Under the pieces are notes generated by a model. It was not told the DNA's origin and did no database searches. It saw nothing but the letters and a program-made list of their open reading frames with translations. From Brevundimonas sp. UBA2388 (GTDB taxonomy: Bacteria > Pseudomonadota > Alphaproteobacteria > Caulobacterales > Caulobacteraceae): 20,447 bases of DNA. The stretch spans positions 1 through 20,447 of the forward strand of contig DDSO01000071.1 of NCBI GenBank assembly GCA_002343425.1, read 5' to 3'. Every line of letters begins with the position of its first letter. Positions within the stretch are counted from its first letter, which is position 1. The position numbers and the translations under genes are program-made. This document shows positions 5,867 to 13,238 of this stretch, in pieces.

Positions 5867-6958
5867 TCAGACCAGCGGCTTCACCCGGTTCACATGGCCC
5901 ATCTTGCGGCCCTTGCGGGCCTCGGCCTTGCCGTAGAGGTGCAGGCGGGCGTCGGGTTTGGCGGACAGGCCTTCCCACTTCTTCACATCGTCGCCGAGCA
6001 GATTGGTCATCTCGACCCGGGCGTGGGCCGTCGTCGGGCCGAGCGGCCAGCCGGCGAGGGCGCGGATATGTTGTTCAAACTGGTCGCAAACGCAGCCGTC
6101 CTGGGTCCAGTGGCCGGTGTTGTGGACCCGCGGCGCGATCTCATTGACCAGCAGCAGGCCCGCGCCGAGGTCGAACAGTTCGATCCCCATGACGCCGACG
6201 TAGTCCAGCCCCTCGAGGATGGCGGCGGCGATGGCGTGGGCGCGCGCCTGGGTCTTCTCATCGACCTTCGCCGGGGCGAGGGTGGTCTTGAGGACGCCGC
6301 CCTTGTGGACGTTCTCGCCCAGCGGATAGACGGCGACGGCGCCGTCGTGGCTGCGGGCGCAGATCACCGACAGTTCACGCTGGAACGACGCTCGCGCCTC
6401 GAGGATGGCCGGGCGACCGCCGATCGTCTTCCAGGCCTTGGCCACATCGGCGGGCGACTTGATCCAGACCTGTCCCTTGCCGTCATAGCCCTCGCGCCGG
6501 GTTTTCAGCAGGACCGGGACCCCCAGCCGGTCGACGGCGTGACGCAGGTCCTCAAGGGTCTCGATGGCGGTGAAGGCCACCGTCGGCGCGCCGACGCTGT
6601 TGAGGAAGGTCTTTTCTTCCACCCGGTCCTGGGCGACGGCCAGGGCCTTGGGGCCGGGCGCGACGACGGCGCCGCCCTCGACCAGCCGCTCGACCGAGAC
6701 GGCGGGGACGTTCTCGAACTCGAAGGTGACGGCCTGACAGGTCTGGCCCAGCACGGACAGGGCCGTGGAATTGTCATAGGCGGCGACGATCTGGCCCTGT
6801 GAGACCCGGCCCGCCGGGCTGTTCTCTTCAGGATCAAGGATGACGACGTTGAAGCCGAGGCGCGAGGCGGCCTGACTCAGCATCCGCCCCAGCTGGCCGC
6901 CGCCGAGGATGCCGAGAGTGGAGCCGGGGGGCAGGGGGGCGGGGACGGCGTCGGCCAC
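5867..6958 (-). CDS. purK: N5-carboxyaminoimidazole ribonucleotide synthase (PurK)
   Basis: PurK uses ATP and bicarbonate to carboxylate AIR to N5-CAIR in de novo purine synthesis. The 363-residue ATP-grasp protein opens with the nucleotide-binding LGILGGGQLGRML. It has the FEFENVP block, LKTRREGYDGKGQ and the signature NEIAPRVHNTGHWT beginning near residue 272. Length is normal. The start is GTG at 6956-6958, directly after the purE stop (TGAGTG), so the genes are translationally coupled in the order purE-purK. The two products act in sequence. About 620 bp of gene-free DNA follows its stop codon. Confidence 0.97.
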   Translation of the reverse strand: MADAVPAPLPPGSTLGILGGGQLGRMLSQAASRLGFNVVILDPEENSPAGRVSQGQIVAAYDNSTALSVLGQTCQAVTFEFENVPAVSVERLVEGGAVVAPGPKALAVAQDRVEEKTFLNSVGAPTVAFTAIETLEDLRHAVDRLGVPVLLKTRREGYDGKGQVWIKSPADVAKAWKTIGGRPAILEARASFQRELSVICARSHDGAVAVYPLGENVHKGGVLKTTLAPAKVDEKTQARAHAIAAAILEGLDYVGVMGIELFDLGAGLLLVNEIAPRVHNTGHWTQDGCVCDQFEQHIRALAGWPLGPTTAHARVEMTNLLGDDVKKWEGLSAKPDARLHLYGKAEARKGRKMGHVNRVKPLV

Positions 6959-7450
6959 TCAGTCCTCGACCGTTTCGTGGACCGCCTCGGTCTGGGCCTC
7001 ACGGAAGGCGGTCAGGCGTCCGGCGAGGATAGGGTCCGACAAGGCAAGGATCTGGGCGGCCAGAATGCCGGCGTTTTTGGCACCCGGCTCGCCGATCGCC
7101 AGCGTCGCCACCGGTATGCCGCCGGGCATCTGGGCGATCGACAGCAGGCTGTCCATGCCCTTGAGGGCTTTCGATTCCACCGGCACGCCCAGCACGGGCA
7201 ATTCAGTCATGGAAGCGGCCATGCCGGGCAGGTGGGCGGCGCCGCCGGCGCCGGCGATGATCACCTTGAAGCCCGCGGCGCGTGCGCCGGTGGCGAAGTC
7301 GAACAGGCGTCTGGGCGTGCGGTGGGCGCTGACCACCCGGGCCTCCCATGCTACGCCCAGACGGTCCAGGGCGTCGGCGGCGTGTTTCATTGTCGGCCAG
7401 TCCGAACGACTGCCCATGATGATCGCCACTGGTGGTGTCCCGGTCGTCAT
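6959..7450 (-). CDS. purE: N5-carboxyaminoimidazole ribonucleotide mutase (PurE)
   Basis: Class I PurE converts N5-CAIR, the PurK product, to CAIR. The 163-residue protein carries the [13 protein letters not shown] phosphate-binding loop (residues 10-21), the catalytic-region SAHRTP with His43, and the [12 protein letters not shown] and PVLGVPV motifs. Length matches class I enzymes. The ATG at 7448-7450 gives [10 protein letters not shown] and fits family N-termini; a longer reading reaching 7594 adds about 48 unconserved residues and overlaps the divergent GGDEF gene. It is the first gene of the purEK operon, with its promoter expected in the 79-bp gap shared with that gene. Confidence 0.97.
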   Translation of the reverse strand: MTTGTPPVAIIMGSRSDWPTMKHAADALDRLGVAWEARVVSAHRTPRRLFDFATGARAAGFKVIIAGAGGAAHLPGMAASMTELPVLGVPVESKALKGMDSLLSIAQMPGGIPVATLAIGEPGAKNAGILAAQILALSDPILAGRLTAFREAQTEAVHETVED

Positions 7451-7529
7451 GGAGGCTCGCCTTTTCGCGGGAAAGCGGCGCGATACAGGACTCGCGTTGC
7501 GCCCGCAACCGACGGCGTTAGGCTCACCG

Positions 7530-8138
7530 ATGGCCGGACGTGTTGAGTCGCCGGCCGGGGAGCCCCCTCTGCTCGTGACCGACACGGCCGTCACAGACCC
7601 CCAAGCCGAGATCGAGCGCCTGCGCGCCGAGGTCGAGGCCCTGCGCCTCCGGGCCGAGGCGGCGGAGGCCGCGGCCGATCACGACGTGCTGACGCCGGCC
7701 CTGAACCGGCGCGGATTCGTAACCGCGATGCGCAGCGCCATGGCCTTCTGCCTGCGCCATGAGGTGCCGGCGGTGCTGCTGTATCTCGATCTGGATGGCT
7801 TCAAGAGCGTCAACGATACCCTGGGCCATGCCGCGGGCGACGCCGCCCTGGTGCATGTGGCCGAGCTGTTGCGAGCCAATCTGCGCGAATCGGATGCGGT
7901 CGGCCGGCTGGGCGGCGACGAGTTCGCCCTGCTGATGCTGAACGCCGGTCTGGACGAAGGCCGCGACAAGGCGAAGCGTCTGGCCGCGGCGCTGGAGGCC
8001 GATGGCTTCATCTGGGCCGGGGAACAGTCGCCGTTGGGCGGCTCATTCGGCGTCCGCGCCTTCGCCGGCCACACCGATCCCGAGATCTGGCTGGCCGAGG
8101 CCGACGCCGCCATGTGGGTGCGCAAGAAAGGCCGCTGA
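7530..8138 (+). CDS. Small cytoplasmic GGDEF diguanylate cyclase
   Basis: Diguanylate cyclases make cyclic di-GMP from GTP. The 202-residue protein has a short charged helical N-terminus (about residues 24-50, probably coiled coil) and one GGDEF domain. An intact GGDEF is at 128-132, and [15 protein letters not shown] at 87-100 holds the metal-binding Asp and substrate-binding Asn. RESD at 119-122 is spaced five residues before GGDEF, as expected for the allosteric inhibition site. The usual DPLTGLPNRR entry is altered to [10 protein letters not shown]. No sensory domain or membrane segment is present, so activation may depend on dimerisation through the coiled coil. The start is chosen at ATG 7530; the much longer upstream open frame runs antisense through purE and is rejected. 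Confidence 0.88.
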   Translation: MAGRVESPAGEPPLLVTDTAVTDPQAEIERLRAEVEALRLRAEAAEAAADHDVLTPALNRRGFVTAMRSAMAFCLRHEVPAVLLYLDLDGFKSVNDTLGHAAGDAALVHVAELLRANLRESDAVGRLGGDEFALLMLNAGLDEGRDKAKRLAAALEADGFIWAGEQSPLGGSFGVRAFAGHTDPEIWLAEADAAMWVRKKGR

Positions 8139-8146
8139 CGCGGCCC

Positions 8147-8371
8147 TCAGGCGATGATGTCGGGCAGGATGCGGTCCTCGATCTTGGCGATCTCGTCGCG
8201 CAGGGTCAGCTTCTTGCGCTTCAGCCGGGCGATCATCAGCTGGTCCGGCACCGGCATGTGACCCAGGGCCTCGATCGAGGCGTCGAGGTCGGCATGCTCG
8301 AGCTGAAGCACCTTGAGCCGGGCGTGCAGCGCCAGCTCTTCTTCGGTCAGAAAAGGTTCGTCGTCGTTCAT
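8147..8371 (-). CDS. DUF465 (YdcH-like) small protein
   Basis: This 74-residue protein is almost wholly helical and charged. It carries the DUF465 pattern: a helix with HARLKVLQLEHADLDASIEA, then the conserved KRKKLTLRDEIAKIE. Family members form small coiled-coil hairpins; no biochemical role is established. It converges on the GGDEF gene with a gap of 8 bp. A second, more compact DUF465 gene lies at 9612-9785. Confidence 0.9.
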   Translation of the reverse strand: MNDDEPFLTEEELALHARLKVLQLEHADLDASIEALGHMPVPDQLMIARLKRKKLTLRDEIAKIEDRILPDIIA

Positions 8372-8407
8372 GTCAGGCCCTGTCGGGGGATCATACTGTG
8401 CGCCGCG

Positions 8408-8872
8408 TCAGGCCGGAAGGCGGTCTGCGAGCCGGACCAGAAGCGCGCGCGGGACCATCGGCGACCAGATCCGGGCCGCGGCTGCCAGCTGGGCGATCGG
8501 CGGCTGCGGCGGGCCGGAGGGCGCGGGGGCGAGAGCCTCCAGCGCGGCCAGAAGCCGGCGCTCGGCGTCCAGCTCGACGGCCTTGACCTGGGCCCGGACG
8601 GCCTCGCGGTCGGCGTCGTCAAGATCTGGGGCGCGGGGCTTGAGTGCTTTCCGCACGGCGCGCAGGGGTGCGATGGCCGTCTCCTGCCAGGCCCGGGCGG
8701 TGTCGCCGGCGGCTTCGAGGGCGTCCTCATCGGGGACGCGCCCCGTCCCCGCGCACCAGCCGGCCCAGAGCAGCAGGGGCACGTTCTGGCCAGCGGCGTC
8801 CTGCAACTCCAGACAGGCGTCGGCGACTCCGTCGGCCGCATAGGCCTTCAACGCCCAGTCCCAGAGGCTCAT
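8408..8872 (-). CDS. TIGR02444 / DUF2390 family protein
   Basis: The 154-residue protein begins MSLWDWALKAYAADGVADAC followed by LELQDAAGQNVPLLLWAGW, the conserved opening of the TIGR02444 (DUF2390) family: Trp-rich start, LQD, and a V/LLLW strand. The rest is helical and Ala-rich. The family has no established function. Its ATG overlaps the ubiX stop codon (ATGA, 8869-8872), so it is translationally coupled to ubiX. Whether the pairing is meaningful for ubiquinone synthesis is not known. Confidence 0.82.
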   Translation of the reverse strand: MSLWDWALKAYAADGVADACLELQDAAGQNVPLLLWAGWCAGTGRVPDEDALEAAGDTARAWQETAIAPLRAVRKALKPRAPDLDDADREAVRAQVKAVELDAERRLLAALEALAPAPSGPPQPPIAQLAAAARIWSPMVPRALLVRLADRLPA

Positions 8873-9495
8873 TCCGATCCCGGTCCCTTGAGGCCGTCCC
8901 AGCGTCGAACCGCGGACCAGTCCAGGCCGAACAGGTCCAGCGCGCGGCCGACCGACTGGTCGACCATTTCGGCGATCGAGGCCGGTTTGGCATAGAAGGC
9001 GGGCAGGGGCGGGGCGATGACGGCGCCCATCTCGGCCAGGGCTGTCATGGTGCGCAGGTGGCCGAGGTGCAGGGGCGTCTCGCGGACCATCAGCACCAGC
9101 GGGCGGCGCTCTTTCAGCACCACATCGGCGGCGCGGGTCAGCAGGGTCGAGGTCACGCCCGTGGCGATCTCGCCCATGGTGCGGACCGAACAGGGGGCGA
9201 TAATCATCCCCATGGTCCGGAACGACCCCGAAGCGATCGAGGCGCCGACATCGTTGAGCCGGTGCGTCACGTCGGCGCGGCCCAGCAGATCATCGGCTGA
9301 CAGGTCGGTCTCCTGCGACAGGGTCAGCAGGGCGGCGCGGGTGACGACGAGGTGGCTCTCGACGCCCAACTCACGCAAGGCGTCCAGCACCCGGACGCCG
9401 TAAGTCACGCCGGACGCTCCGGAAATTCCGACGATCAGTCTGGGGGGCGTAGAGCCGGAAGGGTTCCGTACGGCTCTGTTCACATCTTCGGCCAA
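8869..9495 (-). CDS. ubiX: Flavin prenyltransferase UbiX
   Basis: UbiX attaches a dimethylallyl group to FMN to make prenylated FMN, the cofactor of the UbiD decarboxylase in ubiquinone synthesis. The 208-residue protein shows the FMN-binding GISGASG (23-29), then SGSFRTMGMIIAPCSVRTMG, and the C-terminal LVLMVRETPLHLGHLR with conserved Arg and Glu. Length is normal, with about 18 extra N-terminal residues. The start is TTG at 9493-9495, preceded by TGGAG six bases upstream; no ATG exists before the GISGASG motif. It is the first gene of a two-gene unit with the DUF2390 gene. Confidence 0.95.
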   Translation of the reverse strand: MAEDVNRAVRNPSGSTPPRLIVGISGASGVTYGVRVLDALRELGVESHLVVTRAALLTLSQETDLSADDLLGRADVTHRLNDVGASIASGSFRTMGMIIAPCSVRTMGEIATGVTSTLLTRAADVVLKERRPLVLMVRETPLHLGHLRTMTALAEMGAVIAPPLPAFYAKPASIAEMVDQSVGRALDLFGLDWSAVRRWDGLKGPGSE

Positions 9496-9611
9496 TTCGG
9501 GCTCCAGGGTGGTCCGTATCAGGACGGTCGGCAGTTCACTGGAATGTGATTCTACAGCCGGTCAGACCCGGCGCTGACTGTACTGGTCCCTTAGACATGG
9601 AGGCGCAAGCC

Positions 9612-9785
9612 ATGACCATCGAAGCTCGTATCCGCGAACTGGGAAACCGTCACCGCAATCTGGATGAGACGATCCGGAAAGAGACGACCCGCCCGGCCAC
9701 GGACTCGCTTCGCGTAAGGGAGCTCAAGTTGCAGAAGCTCCGACTCAAGGAACAGATCACCAGTCTGGAGGCCTCGGCGCATTAG
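9612..9785 (+). CDS. Short DUF465-like protein
   Basis: The 57-residue charged helical protein MTIEARIRELGNRHRNLDET ending RELKLQKLRLKEQITSLE matches the DUF465 helical hairpin, including the KLQKLRLKEQI segment typical of the second helix. The start is ATG at 9612 with GGAGG eight bases upstream; an upstream ATG at 9597 is possible but overlaps that site. It is monocistronic, divergent from ubiX, and followed by a strong terminator. Confidence 0.85.
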   Translation: MTIEARIRELGNRHRNLDETIRKETTRPATDSLRVRELKLQKLRLKEQITSLEASAH

Positions 9786-9806
9786 CGGAGCCTCCCGAAA
9801 GAACAA

Positions 9807-9837
9807 CGGCCCCGGGAGCGATCCCGGGGCCGTTTTT
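9807..9837 (+). terminator. Strong intrinsic terminator (possibly bidirectional)
   Basis: CGGCCCCGGGA and TCCCGGGGCCG form an 11-bp perfect stem with a GCGA tetraloop (9807-9832), followed by TTTTT and ATT. It terminates the short DUF465 gene ending at 9785. On the minus strand the hairpin is followed by TTGTTCTTTC, so it may also serve trcR, which ends at 9857. Confidence 0.92.
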
Positions 9838-9856
9838 ATTGACCGTCGCGTGAGGC

Positions 9857-10528
9857 TCAGTCCTTGGAGCCGAAGACCGAGGCGGCGGTCGGCTCGGCGC
9901 CGCGGCGTTCGCGGGCTTCCGGCACGAATTCCTCTTCGGCCGGTTCGGCCGGAGCGTCGACGGGCTGCAGGGTGGCACCGCCCTTCTTGGCGTCGTCCTT
10001 CGCCTTCTTGTCGGCGGCCTTGCGGACCAGTTCGTCCAGGGCCAGCTGGCCGACCAGACCGAGGGTTACCGGGTCCACCGGTTTGATGTTCGGGCTGTTC
10101 CAGTGGGTGCGGTTACGCACGCTCTCAATGGTCGACTTGGTCGTGCCGAGCATCTTGGCGATCTGGGCGTCGGTCACCTCCGGGTGGTTGCGGACGAACC
10201 ACATGATGGCGTCGGGGCGGTCCTGACGGCGCGAGACCGGCGTGTATTTCGGCGGCGCCTTGTGCACCTTCAGCAGTTCGGCGTGGCGGCTCACAACGGC
10301 CTGCATGCGGTAGGCGTCGTCGTTCTGGGCCTTGTCCAGTTCCTCGCGGGTCAGCTGGCCGTTCACCAGCGGGTCGGCACCGCGGATGTCCCGGGCCACG
10401 TCGCCGTCGGCGATGCCGCGCACTTCCAGCGGATGCAGGCCGCAGAAGTCGGCGATCTGCTCAAAGGTCAGCGAGGTATTGTCGACCAGCCAGACCGCGG
10501 TGGCCTTGGGCATCAGGATGTCGGTCAT
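9857..10528 (-). CDS. trcR: Cell-cycle transcriptional regulator TrcR (DUF1013)
   Basis: The 223-residue protein is a full DUF1013 member: MTDILMPKATAVWLVDNTSL at the N-terminus, then FEQIADFCGLHPLEVRGIADG, and a helix-turn-helix-like segment around 113-143 (HPEVTDAQIAKMLGTTKST). The C-terminus is a variable, charged, Ala/Glu-rich tail. In Caulobacter crescentus the DUF1013 protein TrcR tracks with RNA polymerase and controls cell-cycle transcription; the same role is inferred here. The start is ATG at 10526-10528, where conservation begins; an upstream extension to 10702 contains leader hairpins and is rejected. Two strong hairpins lie in its 5' leader. Confidence 0.9.
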   Translation of the reverse strand: MTDILMPKATAVWLVDNTSLTFEQIADFCGLHPLEVRGIADGDVARDIRGADPLVNGQLTREELDKAQNDDAYRMQAVVSRHAELLKVHKAPPKYTPVSRRQDRPDAIMWFVRNHPEVTDAQIAKMLGTTKSTIESVRNRTHWNSPNIKPVDPVTLGLVGQLALDELVRKAADKKAKDDAKKGGATLQPVDAPAEPAEEEFVPEARERRGAEPTAASVFGSKD

Positions 10529-10550
10529 GGCGGTATTCCGGTGCTTGCTT

Positions 10551-10603
10551 GAGCCCGAAAACCGGGCTCTGGATACGACGGCGCCCGGCCTTTCGACCGG
10601 GCG
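10551..10603 (-). promoter_or_regulatory. Two tandem hairpins in the trcR leader
   Basis: GAGCCCG/CGGGCTC (10551-10569, five-base loop) and CGCCCGG/CCGGGCG (10582-10603, eight-base loop) are perfect 7-bp stems set 13 bases apart, ending 22 bases before the trcR start. Neither is followed by a proper T-tract, so a leader or mRNA-stability role is more likely than termination. No known riboswitch was recognised. Confidence 0.45.
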
Positions 10604-10744
10604 TTGATGATGGCGATATAGTCCCATTCGCCGGAAAAGAAAACGGAACCCGACAAGGCCATACAGCCAAGGTTCATCCAGGCTCCGCAACAGTGGCTTC
10701 ACAGGCGCGTTGTGCGTCGAGAACGTTTTTTGGGAGGAACTTCC

Positions 10745-11344
10745 ATGCTGATCGAAATGCTGGCCGCCGCGGCGGTCGTCACCGGCGCCGGGCAGGAGTT
10801 CGCTCCCCAGATCCCGGGAGGTCCCGAGCGGGTCGCGCCGCGCGGCGACTATCGCGACAGCTGCAGCGGCGAATACGTGAATCGGGGCCGGCTCTATGCC
10901 GACTGCCGCACCAACCGCGGGCAGATCCGCGGCACCTCGATCGAGCTGAACCGCTGCGGCAACTACGAGATCCGCAACAATGACGGCCTGCTGGTCTGTG
11001 GTCCGAACCGCGGCGAATATGAAGATCGCCCGGGCGGCGGCGGTCGCCCGGATCGTCCGGGCGGCGGCTGGGGCGGCGGGCGATCTTCGGTGACGATCTT
11101 CCGGGACGCCGATTACCGCGGCGCCAGCTTCCGGTTCGATAACGAGATGCCGAACCTGGCCAATACGGGCTTCAACGACGCCATCAGCTCGATGCGGTTC
11201 CAGGGCACATGGGAAGCCTGCACGGACGCCTACTATCGCGGCCAGTGCGTAACTTTCAGCAACGACGTCCGCAATCTGCGCAACACGGGGCTGAACGACC
11301 GGATTTCCTCACTGCGTCCGGTTCGGGGCGGCGGTCGCTGGTAA
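10745..11344 (+). CDS. Exported protein with CVNH-like and beta/gamma-crystallin domains
   Basis: The 199-residue protein starts at ATG 10745, which follows GGGAGGAAC; an upstream GTG at 10712 would add an Arg-rich N-terminus that also suits a signal peptide. Residues 1-17 are hydrophobic. Residues 35-86 (DYRDSCSGEYVNRGRLYADC to NNDGLLVC) fit a CVNH lectin-type domain with four Cys (40, 54, 71, 85). A Gly/Pro/Arg-rich linker (92-113) follows. Residues 115-193 form a beta/gamma-crystallin domain with two Greek-key repeats, each ending in a calcium-site-like motif (NDAISS, NDRISS). Likely a secreted or periplasmic carbohydrate- and calcium-binding protein; that is inference from the folds. Confidence 0.85.
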   Translation: MLIEMLAAAAVVTGAGQEFAPQIPGGPERVAPRGDYRDSCSGEYVNRGRLYADCRTNRGQIRGTSIELNRCGNYEIRNNDGLLVCGPNRGEYEDRPGGGGRPDRPGGGWGGGRSSVTIFRDADYRGASFRFDNEMPNLANTGFNDAISSMRFQGTWEACTDAYYRGQCVTFSNDVRNLRNTGLNDRISSLRPVRGGGRW

Positions 11345-11348
11345 CCGT

Positions 11349-12320
11349 CTAGGTCGTCAGCACGATCTTGCCGACATGGCCGCCTGCCTCCAGCCGGAGG
11401 TGGGCGGCCGATGCCTGTTCAAGTGGGAAAGTTGCTTCAACCGGCGGCCGGACCGCGCCTGAAGCAACCCACGGCCAGGCCACAGCTTCCACGGCTGCGA
11501 CCAGCCGGGCCTTTTCGTCGGCCGGCCGGGCCCGGAGGGTGGAGCCGGTCAGGGTGATCCGCTTCATCATCAATCGGGCGAGATCAATCTCGGCGAGCGC
11601 TCCGGACTGGGTGGCGATCACCACCCAGCGGCCGAAGGGGTTCAGCGCCGCCTGGTTGAGGGCGGCATAGTCGGCGCCGACCATGTCCAGCACCACATCC
11701 GCGCCGCCAAACGCCCGGATCGCCGGCTCCATTTCGTCCGAAGTGGCGTCGAGGCTGAGGTCGGCGCCGAGCCGTCGCGCCGCATCGGCCTTGGCAGCCC
11801 CACGCGAGGTGGCGATGACGCGCGCGCCGGCGGCCTTCGCCATCTGGATGGCGGTGACGCCGATGCCGCTTGTGGCGCCGTGGATCAGCAGGGTCTCGCC
11901 CGCCTTGAGCGCACCCGCCTCGAAGACATTGGCGAAAACGGTGCAGACCGTCTCGGGCAGGGCGGCGGCCTGGACGAAATCCATGCCGGCCGGGACGGGG
12001 AGGGCGTGGCCGGCGTCTACCACGGCCAGCTCCGCATAGCCGCCTCCGGCCAGAAGGGCACAGACGCGGTCTCCGAAGGACCAACGGTCAACGCCCGCGC
12101 CAACCTGATCGACCTCGCCCGCGACCTCCAGACCCGGAATGTCCGATGCGCCGGGCGGGGCAGGGTAGCGACCCAGCCTCTGCAGGATGTCGGGCCGGTT
12201 GATCCCGGCGGCGCGGACACGGATGCGAATCTGGCCCGGCCCGGCGACCGGATCGGGGCGTTCGGAAAGGACCAGGCACTCTGCGGAACCGGCGCCGCCC
12301 GCGATCTCGACTACCCGCAT
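11349..12320 (-). CDS. NAD(P)H quinone oxidoreductase, PIG3 family (zinc-independent MDR)
   Basis: The 323-residue medium-chain dehydrogenase/reductase uses NADPH to reduce quinones or enone-like substrates. It shows the MDR catalytic-domain block RVRAAGINRPDILQRLGRYP, then PGLEVAGEV, GDRVCALL and a Rossmann segment HGATSGIGVTAIQMAKAAGA. It ends with the PIG3-type VEATFPLEQASAAHLRLEAG and HVGKIVL. Zinc-ligand residues of classical alcohol dehydrogenases are absent. The start is placed at ATG 12318-12320 (MRVVEIAGG), which fits the family; a TTG seven codons upstream is possible. It converges with the crystallin-domain gene, with a 4-bp gap. Confidence 0.93.
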   Translation of the reverse strand: MRVVEIAGGAGSAECLVLSERPDPVAGPGQIRIRVRAAGINRPDILQRLGRYPAPPGASDIPGLEVAGEVDQVGAGVDRWSFGDRVCALLAGGGYAELAVVDAGHALPVPAGMDFVQAAALPETVCTVFANVFEAGALKAGETLLIHGATSGIGVTAIQMAKAAGARVIATSRGAAKADAARRLGADLSLDATSDEMEPAIRAFGGADVVLDMVGADYAALNQAALNPFGRWVVIATQSGALAEIDLARLMMKRITLTGSTLRARPADEKARLVAAVEAVAWPWVASGAVRPPVEATFPLEQASAAHLRLEAGGHVGKIVLTT

Positions 12321-12403
12321 TCGCCCGTCCCGTTCTTGCAATCGTTCGTGTCCGGGCGTTGAAATAGGGCGTTGCGTACCGGATGACCACGAAGGAGGCG
12401 GAG

Positions 12404-12607
12404 ATGTTCGAGGATCTGGAGCCCCGTCCGGCGCGCGGAGCGCCCCTGATCGCCCTGACTCGCGAGGATCTGGACGGCTATTCGGTCGAGGACCTGAAAC
12501 AGCGGATCGCGGGGCTGCAGGCCGAGATCGATCGCTCGAACGCCGCCATCGAAGGCAAGTCGTCGCAACGCAATGCGGCCGACGCCATGTTCAATTTCCG
12601 GTCGTAA
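12404..12607 (+). CDS. DUF1192 family protein
   Basis: The 67-residue protein matches DUF1192: an acidic N-terminus (MFEDLEP), the conserved LTREDLDGYSVEDLKQRIAG and LQAEIDRSNAAIEGK, then NAADAMF. It is a small coiled coil of unknown function found in alphaproteobacteria. The start is ATG 12404 with AGGAGG five bases upstream; the earlier ATG at 12383 contains that site within its reading frame and is less likely. It lies directly before rcdA in the same orientation (89-bp gap) and may share its transcript. Confidence 0.9.
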   Translation: MFEDLEPRPARGAPLIALTREDLDGYSVEDLKQRIAGLQAEIDRSNAAIEGKSSQRNAADAMFNFRS

Positions 12608-12696
12608 CCCTGTCGGCCCTAGTCTGGCATGGCCGTTGCACACCGTTGAAGCGCCGCGCCATGCCGTGCCGGTCGTGATACGGATGCGCCTGTTCC

Positions 12697-13230
12697 ATGA
12701 GTCTGGTTGAGTTCATGCCTGTTGACGCCACCACGCTTTCACCCGGGGGCCGCAGCCGCGCCGCGGTCGTGGATGATTTCGCCCGTTCGGAACTGTTCGA
12801 CCGCACTTTCCAGGAGGGGATGGAACTGGTCGAGGAGACCGCCGCCTATCTGGACGGGGACGGGCGTCGGGAGTCCAAGCTGCTGTCGCGGTCGACCGCC
12901 CTGCTTTACGCGGGCGAAAGCATGAAGCTGACGACCCGGCTGATGCAGATCGCCTCATGGCTGCTGGTCCAGCGGGCGGTGCGCGAGGGGGATATGACCG
13001 CCGAGGCGGCCTGCGAGCCACGCTATCGCCTGGCCGAGCGGCTGGCGGCGACCGAAGTCAGCCATCCGGAACTGCCTATCGCCCTGGTCGAATATCTGGT
13101 GCGCACCGAAAAACTGTACGACCGGGTGCTGCACCTGGATCGGCGCATGTATCTGGACGAGCCTGAAGAGGACGCGGTCAATCCCGTGCAGAGCCAGCTG
13201 GATCGTCTGACGGCGGCCTTCCGAACCTGA
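12697..13230 (+). CDS. rcdA: RcdA-type protein, regulator of CtrA degradation (DUF1465)
   Basis: In Caulobacter RcdA is a small helical adaptor that, with CpdR and PopA, delivers the master regulator CtrA to the ClpXP protease during the cell cycle. The 177-residue protein is all-helical and matches DUF1465: FARSELFDRTFQEGMELVEE, then YLDGDGR, LLYAGESMKLTTRLMQIASW and the acidic, flexible C-terminal tail (DEPEEDAVNP). Length is as in Caulobacter. The start is ATG 12697; an ATG six codons later is an alternative. The family call is confident, and orthology to RcdA is inferred from the Caulobacterales context. Confidence 0.85.
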   Translation: MSLVEFMPVDATTLSPGGRSRAAVVDDFARSELFDRTFQEGMELVEETAAYLDGDGRRESKLLSRSTALLYAGESMKLTTRLMQIASWLLVQRAVREGDMTAEAACEPRYRLAERLAATEVSHPELPIALVEYLVRTEKLYDRVLHLDRRMYLDEPEEDAVNPVQSQLDRLTAAFRT

Positions 13231-13238
13231 GTTAGAAC

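Noticed and set aside
5765..6802. 345-residue plus-strand frame opposite purK
   Set aside because: High-GC antisense open frame; the minus strand encodes a clear PurK.
6909..8138. Long plus-strand frame reaching from purK through purE into the GGDEF gene
   Set aside because: Its first 200 residues are antisense to purE and lack any domain; only the part from 7530 codes for the GGDEF protein.
9857..10702. Extended N-terminus for TrcR
   Set aside because: The extension is unconserved in character and covers the leader hairpins; the family start is at 10528.
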